Made by a program: the position numbers and the translations under genes
The notes under the pieces: model-generated
The model's database searches: none
What the model was told of the DNA's origin: nothing
Seen by the model: only the letters and a program-made list of their open reading frames with translations
In this document: positions 62,185 to 64,000 of the stretch, in pieces
Position numbering within the stretch: position 1 is the first letter of the stretch
How the letters are laid out: each line of letters starts with the position of its first letter
Assembly (NCBI GenBank): GCA_001896725.1
Contig: MPPA01000001.1
Location: 179,285 to 243,284 of the forward strand
Reading direction: 5' to 3'
DNA length: 64,000 bases
From: Methanococcoides sp. EBM-47
Lineage (GTDB): Archaea > Halobacteriota > Methanosarcinia > Methanosarcinales > Methanosarcinaceae

Positions 62185-62428
62185 TTTTTACCTCCTCTAA
62201 ATAAATGGAGCTATGCTAAAATGAGCATATCCCTATAAGAAGAAGGAGAGGACTTAATAAAAAGATGACGATATGCCCCTATTTGTAAAATGATGTTGAA
62301 TCATGAGTTGAATTTAGAGAATAAAGCAAATTTGCTATGCATGTTGTTTGATGCTTTGAAATATACCGCATGGCAGAAGTTAGACTTTTGGGGCTGACCT
62401 GATTAAAAAAAAAGTTGAAAAAACCATA

Positions 62429-63853
62429 TTATTCCAAGCTCAAAACCTTAAGTATCATATGATATTCATTGACAGGCATTCTTGAGTATAAAGCCCTTTT
62501 TATGACCTCGCTAAGAGAGGGGTGTATATCCATAGAATACATGATAGGCAAAGCACTCTGACCGGAAGTATACATTAGAGGGATGATCTCATGGATCAGT
62601 ATTGAGGCATGGGGCCCTATAATATGGGCTCCGAGTATCTTATCCGTGCCCTTCTCAAGGATGATTTTTACAAACTCATCTTCAAGGTCCATGGCAAGCC
62701 CTTTGCCTGTATCCTGGAATCTGTAAAAACCGATGAGGACATTATCTTCTTTGTATTGGGATATGGATTCTTTTTCTGACATGCCCACACTTGCGATCTC
62801 AGGTTCTGAGAACACAGCACTGGGTACAGCATGGAAATCCACTGATGCCTTACGCCCTAGGACAGCATTGTAGTAAACTATTGTAGATTCGTGATTTGCC
62901 ACATGCTTGAAAAGATATTTGCCTGTAGCATCACCTATTACCCATACGTTCTTCTGGGAACTTTCAAGGTGCTCATCGACTTTTATCCAACCCCTATTAT
63001 CTACTTCAATACCTCCTTTTTCAGGTTTGAGGATGTCTGAATTGGATTCCCTGCCTGTGGCTACAAGAATATCTGATGCCAATATCTGTTTCTCTTCACT
63101 AGTTGCCCTGTGCTTCAGGAAGATTTGCTTACCTTCAGAAATTTGTCTTACTTCCAATACTTCATGGTCTGTAATAATCTCCATGCGTTCTGACATCATA
63201 CGCTTTGCAAGCACTGATATCTCAGGTTCTGCCTGGGGAAGAAAGTAGGGGTTGCGGCCAATGATAGTAATCTTAGAGCCCATTGCCGAGAAAAAATGGC
63301 CATATTCTGCTGCAATATACCCACCACCTATAATAGCCAGGTTCTTTGGAAGTTCAGAAAGATAAAGCACATCATCGCTTGTTAGATAATCTACATCTTT
63401 AAGCCCTTTGACAGGTGGGATAGATGGCCTTGAACCTGTACATAAGAAGATCATCTTTCCTTTGAGGACTTTTTCTCCTACTTTTAGAGTGTATGGGCCA
63501 ATGAACTCGGCTGTGTTTTTATAATAGTCGATGTGCTGGTTAGCCTGCAGATTTTCTTTTATGGACCTTATGTCAGAAGAGATCTTGGTGCGCATACGCT
63601 CCATTATCTTGCCGAAATCAATGTCATTTATTTGAACATCGATACCAAAATGCTGGGCTTTGTGGATCTCTGTGACCAGTTCTGCAGGATATAAGAGGAT
63701 CTTTGAGGGTATGCAGCCTCTTGTGAGACAGATACCTCCGGGTTCATCCTTATCGATGACAGCAATCTTCATTTCTGGATTTGAATCCAGCATTGGTCCG
63801 ATATAGTTCATTCCGGAACCTGTGCCAACAACTATCAGATCATATTCTTTCAC
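62429..63853 (-). CDS. lpd: Dihydrolipoamide-dehydrogenase-like flavoprotein disulfide reductase
   Basis: A 474-residue pyridine-nucleotide disulfide oxidoreductase. It has the FAD motif GTGSGM, the redox-active Cys42 and Cys47 in CLTRGCIPSK, the NAD(P)H motif GGGYIAAEYGHFFSAMG and the second FAD motif VIGDATGKY. The C-terminal catalytic His is in DIHPSLSEVI. No lipoyl-dependent complex is encoded nearby, so the substrate may be another thiol such as coenzyme A disulfide or a mercury-type electrophile. The start is GTG at 63853, with GAGGTGG four to five bases upstream. Confidence 0.9.
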   Translation of the reverse strand: MKEYDLIVVGTGSGMNYIGPMLDSNPEMKIAVIDKDEPGGICLTRGCIPSKILLYPAELVTEIHKAQHFGIDVQINDIDFGKIMERMRTKISSDIRSIKENLQANQHIDYYKNTAEFIGPYTLKVGEKVLKGKMIFLCTGSRPSIPPVKGLKDVDYLTSDDVLYLSELPKNLAIIGGGYIAAEYGHFFSAMGSKITIIGRNPYFLPQAEPEISVLAKRMMSERMEIITDHEVLEVRQISEGKQIFLKHRATSEEKQILASDILVATGRESNSDILKPEKGGIEVDNRGWIKVDEHLESSQKNVWVIGDATGKYLFKHVANHESTIVYYNAVLGRKASVDFHAVPSAVFSEPEIASVGMSEKESISQYKEDNVLIGFYRFQDTGKGLAMDLEDEFVKIILEKGTDKILGAHIIGPHASILIHEIIPLMYTSGQSALPIMYSMDIHPSLSEVIKRALYSRMPVNEYHMILKVLSLE

Positions 63854-64000
63854 TTTGCCACCTCTAACAAAGCAGGATATACTTAACTGATTAAAACGTA
63901 TGTTCCTTTATACTTGTCCATGCCTGGTAAATTATGATTAATGTCCCGATATTCTAGGGATCAATATGTTCGTGCTTAATGGTGACAGTGTGTACTGTAT
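63854..64000. other. Promoter region of the disulfide reductase gene and window edge
   Basis: The last 147 bases contain the lpd ribosome binding site and a TATA-like stretch near 63905-63912. An ATG at 63966 on the plus strand opens a frame that runs off the window after about 11 codons; it may be a divergent gene but cannot be judged. Confidence 0.35.

Noticed and set aside
63966..64000. Possible start of a divergent gene at the window end
   Set aside because: Only about 11 codons are visible and no clear ribosome binding site is seen.

Overview
The window is a chromosomal segment of a methanogenic archaeon, most likely a methylotrophic member of the Methanosarcinaceae. The evidence is the methyl-coenzyme M reductase (MCR) activation and methanogenesis-marker operon, a coenzyme F420 ligase, a zinc methyltransferase of the MtaA/MtbA family, a FilR1/Msr-type regulator, an archaeal thermosome, aIF5A, FEN-1, ABCE1 and NAC, together with AT-rich TATA-type promoters. 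The exact genus is not certain. No rRNA, CRISPR array or intact mobile element was seen. One tRNA (Arg, anticodon TCT) is present.

Layout. 1-7300 (mostly minus strand): a truncated hisF, a DUF1614 membrane protein, a DUF151 nuclease-like protein, pcm, a zinc-finger protein, agmatinase with aIF5A, a tungsten aldehyde oxidoreductase, ogt and a small conserved protein. 7427-15815 (plus): a P-type-ATPase-like HAD protein, then the tight MCR activation operon atwA-mmp3-mmp6-mmp5-mmp15-mmp17-mmp7, followed closely by a thiol-active AhpD/CMD-like protein. 15830-20600: a presenilin-type protease, DUF1805, a secreted protein, and two M24 peptidases. 20600-26700: small membrane proteins (one only 32 residues), fen, gpmI, a UbiA prenyltransferase and a FilR1-type regulator. 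26833-33332: purH, a PUA/PAPS-reductase/ferredoxin fusion, trmG10 and a TPR lipoprotein.

33535-39710: the thermosome gene with an operator-like palindrome at its promoter, then a TetR regulator with two tandem palindromes followed by an ABC drug exporter and an MFS exporter, then the tRNA. 39826-49313: an MtaA-like methyltransferase, ilvE, a MoeA-PBP fusion, a structured intergenic element, ABCE1, an EMC6-like protein, an MBL hydrolase, thioredoxin and a ModD-like transferase. 49435-51880 is an accessory patch: an AAA-DUF4143 ATPase behind three exactly spaced palindromes, a dispersed-repeat hairpin, and fragments of a decayed gene. 51881-63853: a TPR protein, acs, nac, a HesB protein, a degenerate KaiC-like ATPase, hisI, a PIN-ATPase-KH protein, metF-cofE, a 58-residue MM0924-like protein and a dihydrolipoamide-dehydrogenase-like enzyme.

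The clearest functional unit is the MCR activation operon. The least explained items are the AhpD-like protein linked to it, the 34-bp palindrome array at 50947-51032, the hairpin at 44483-44579 and the 32-residue membrane protein. All family assignments come from reading motifs by eye; no database search was run.
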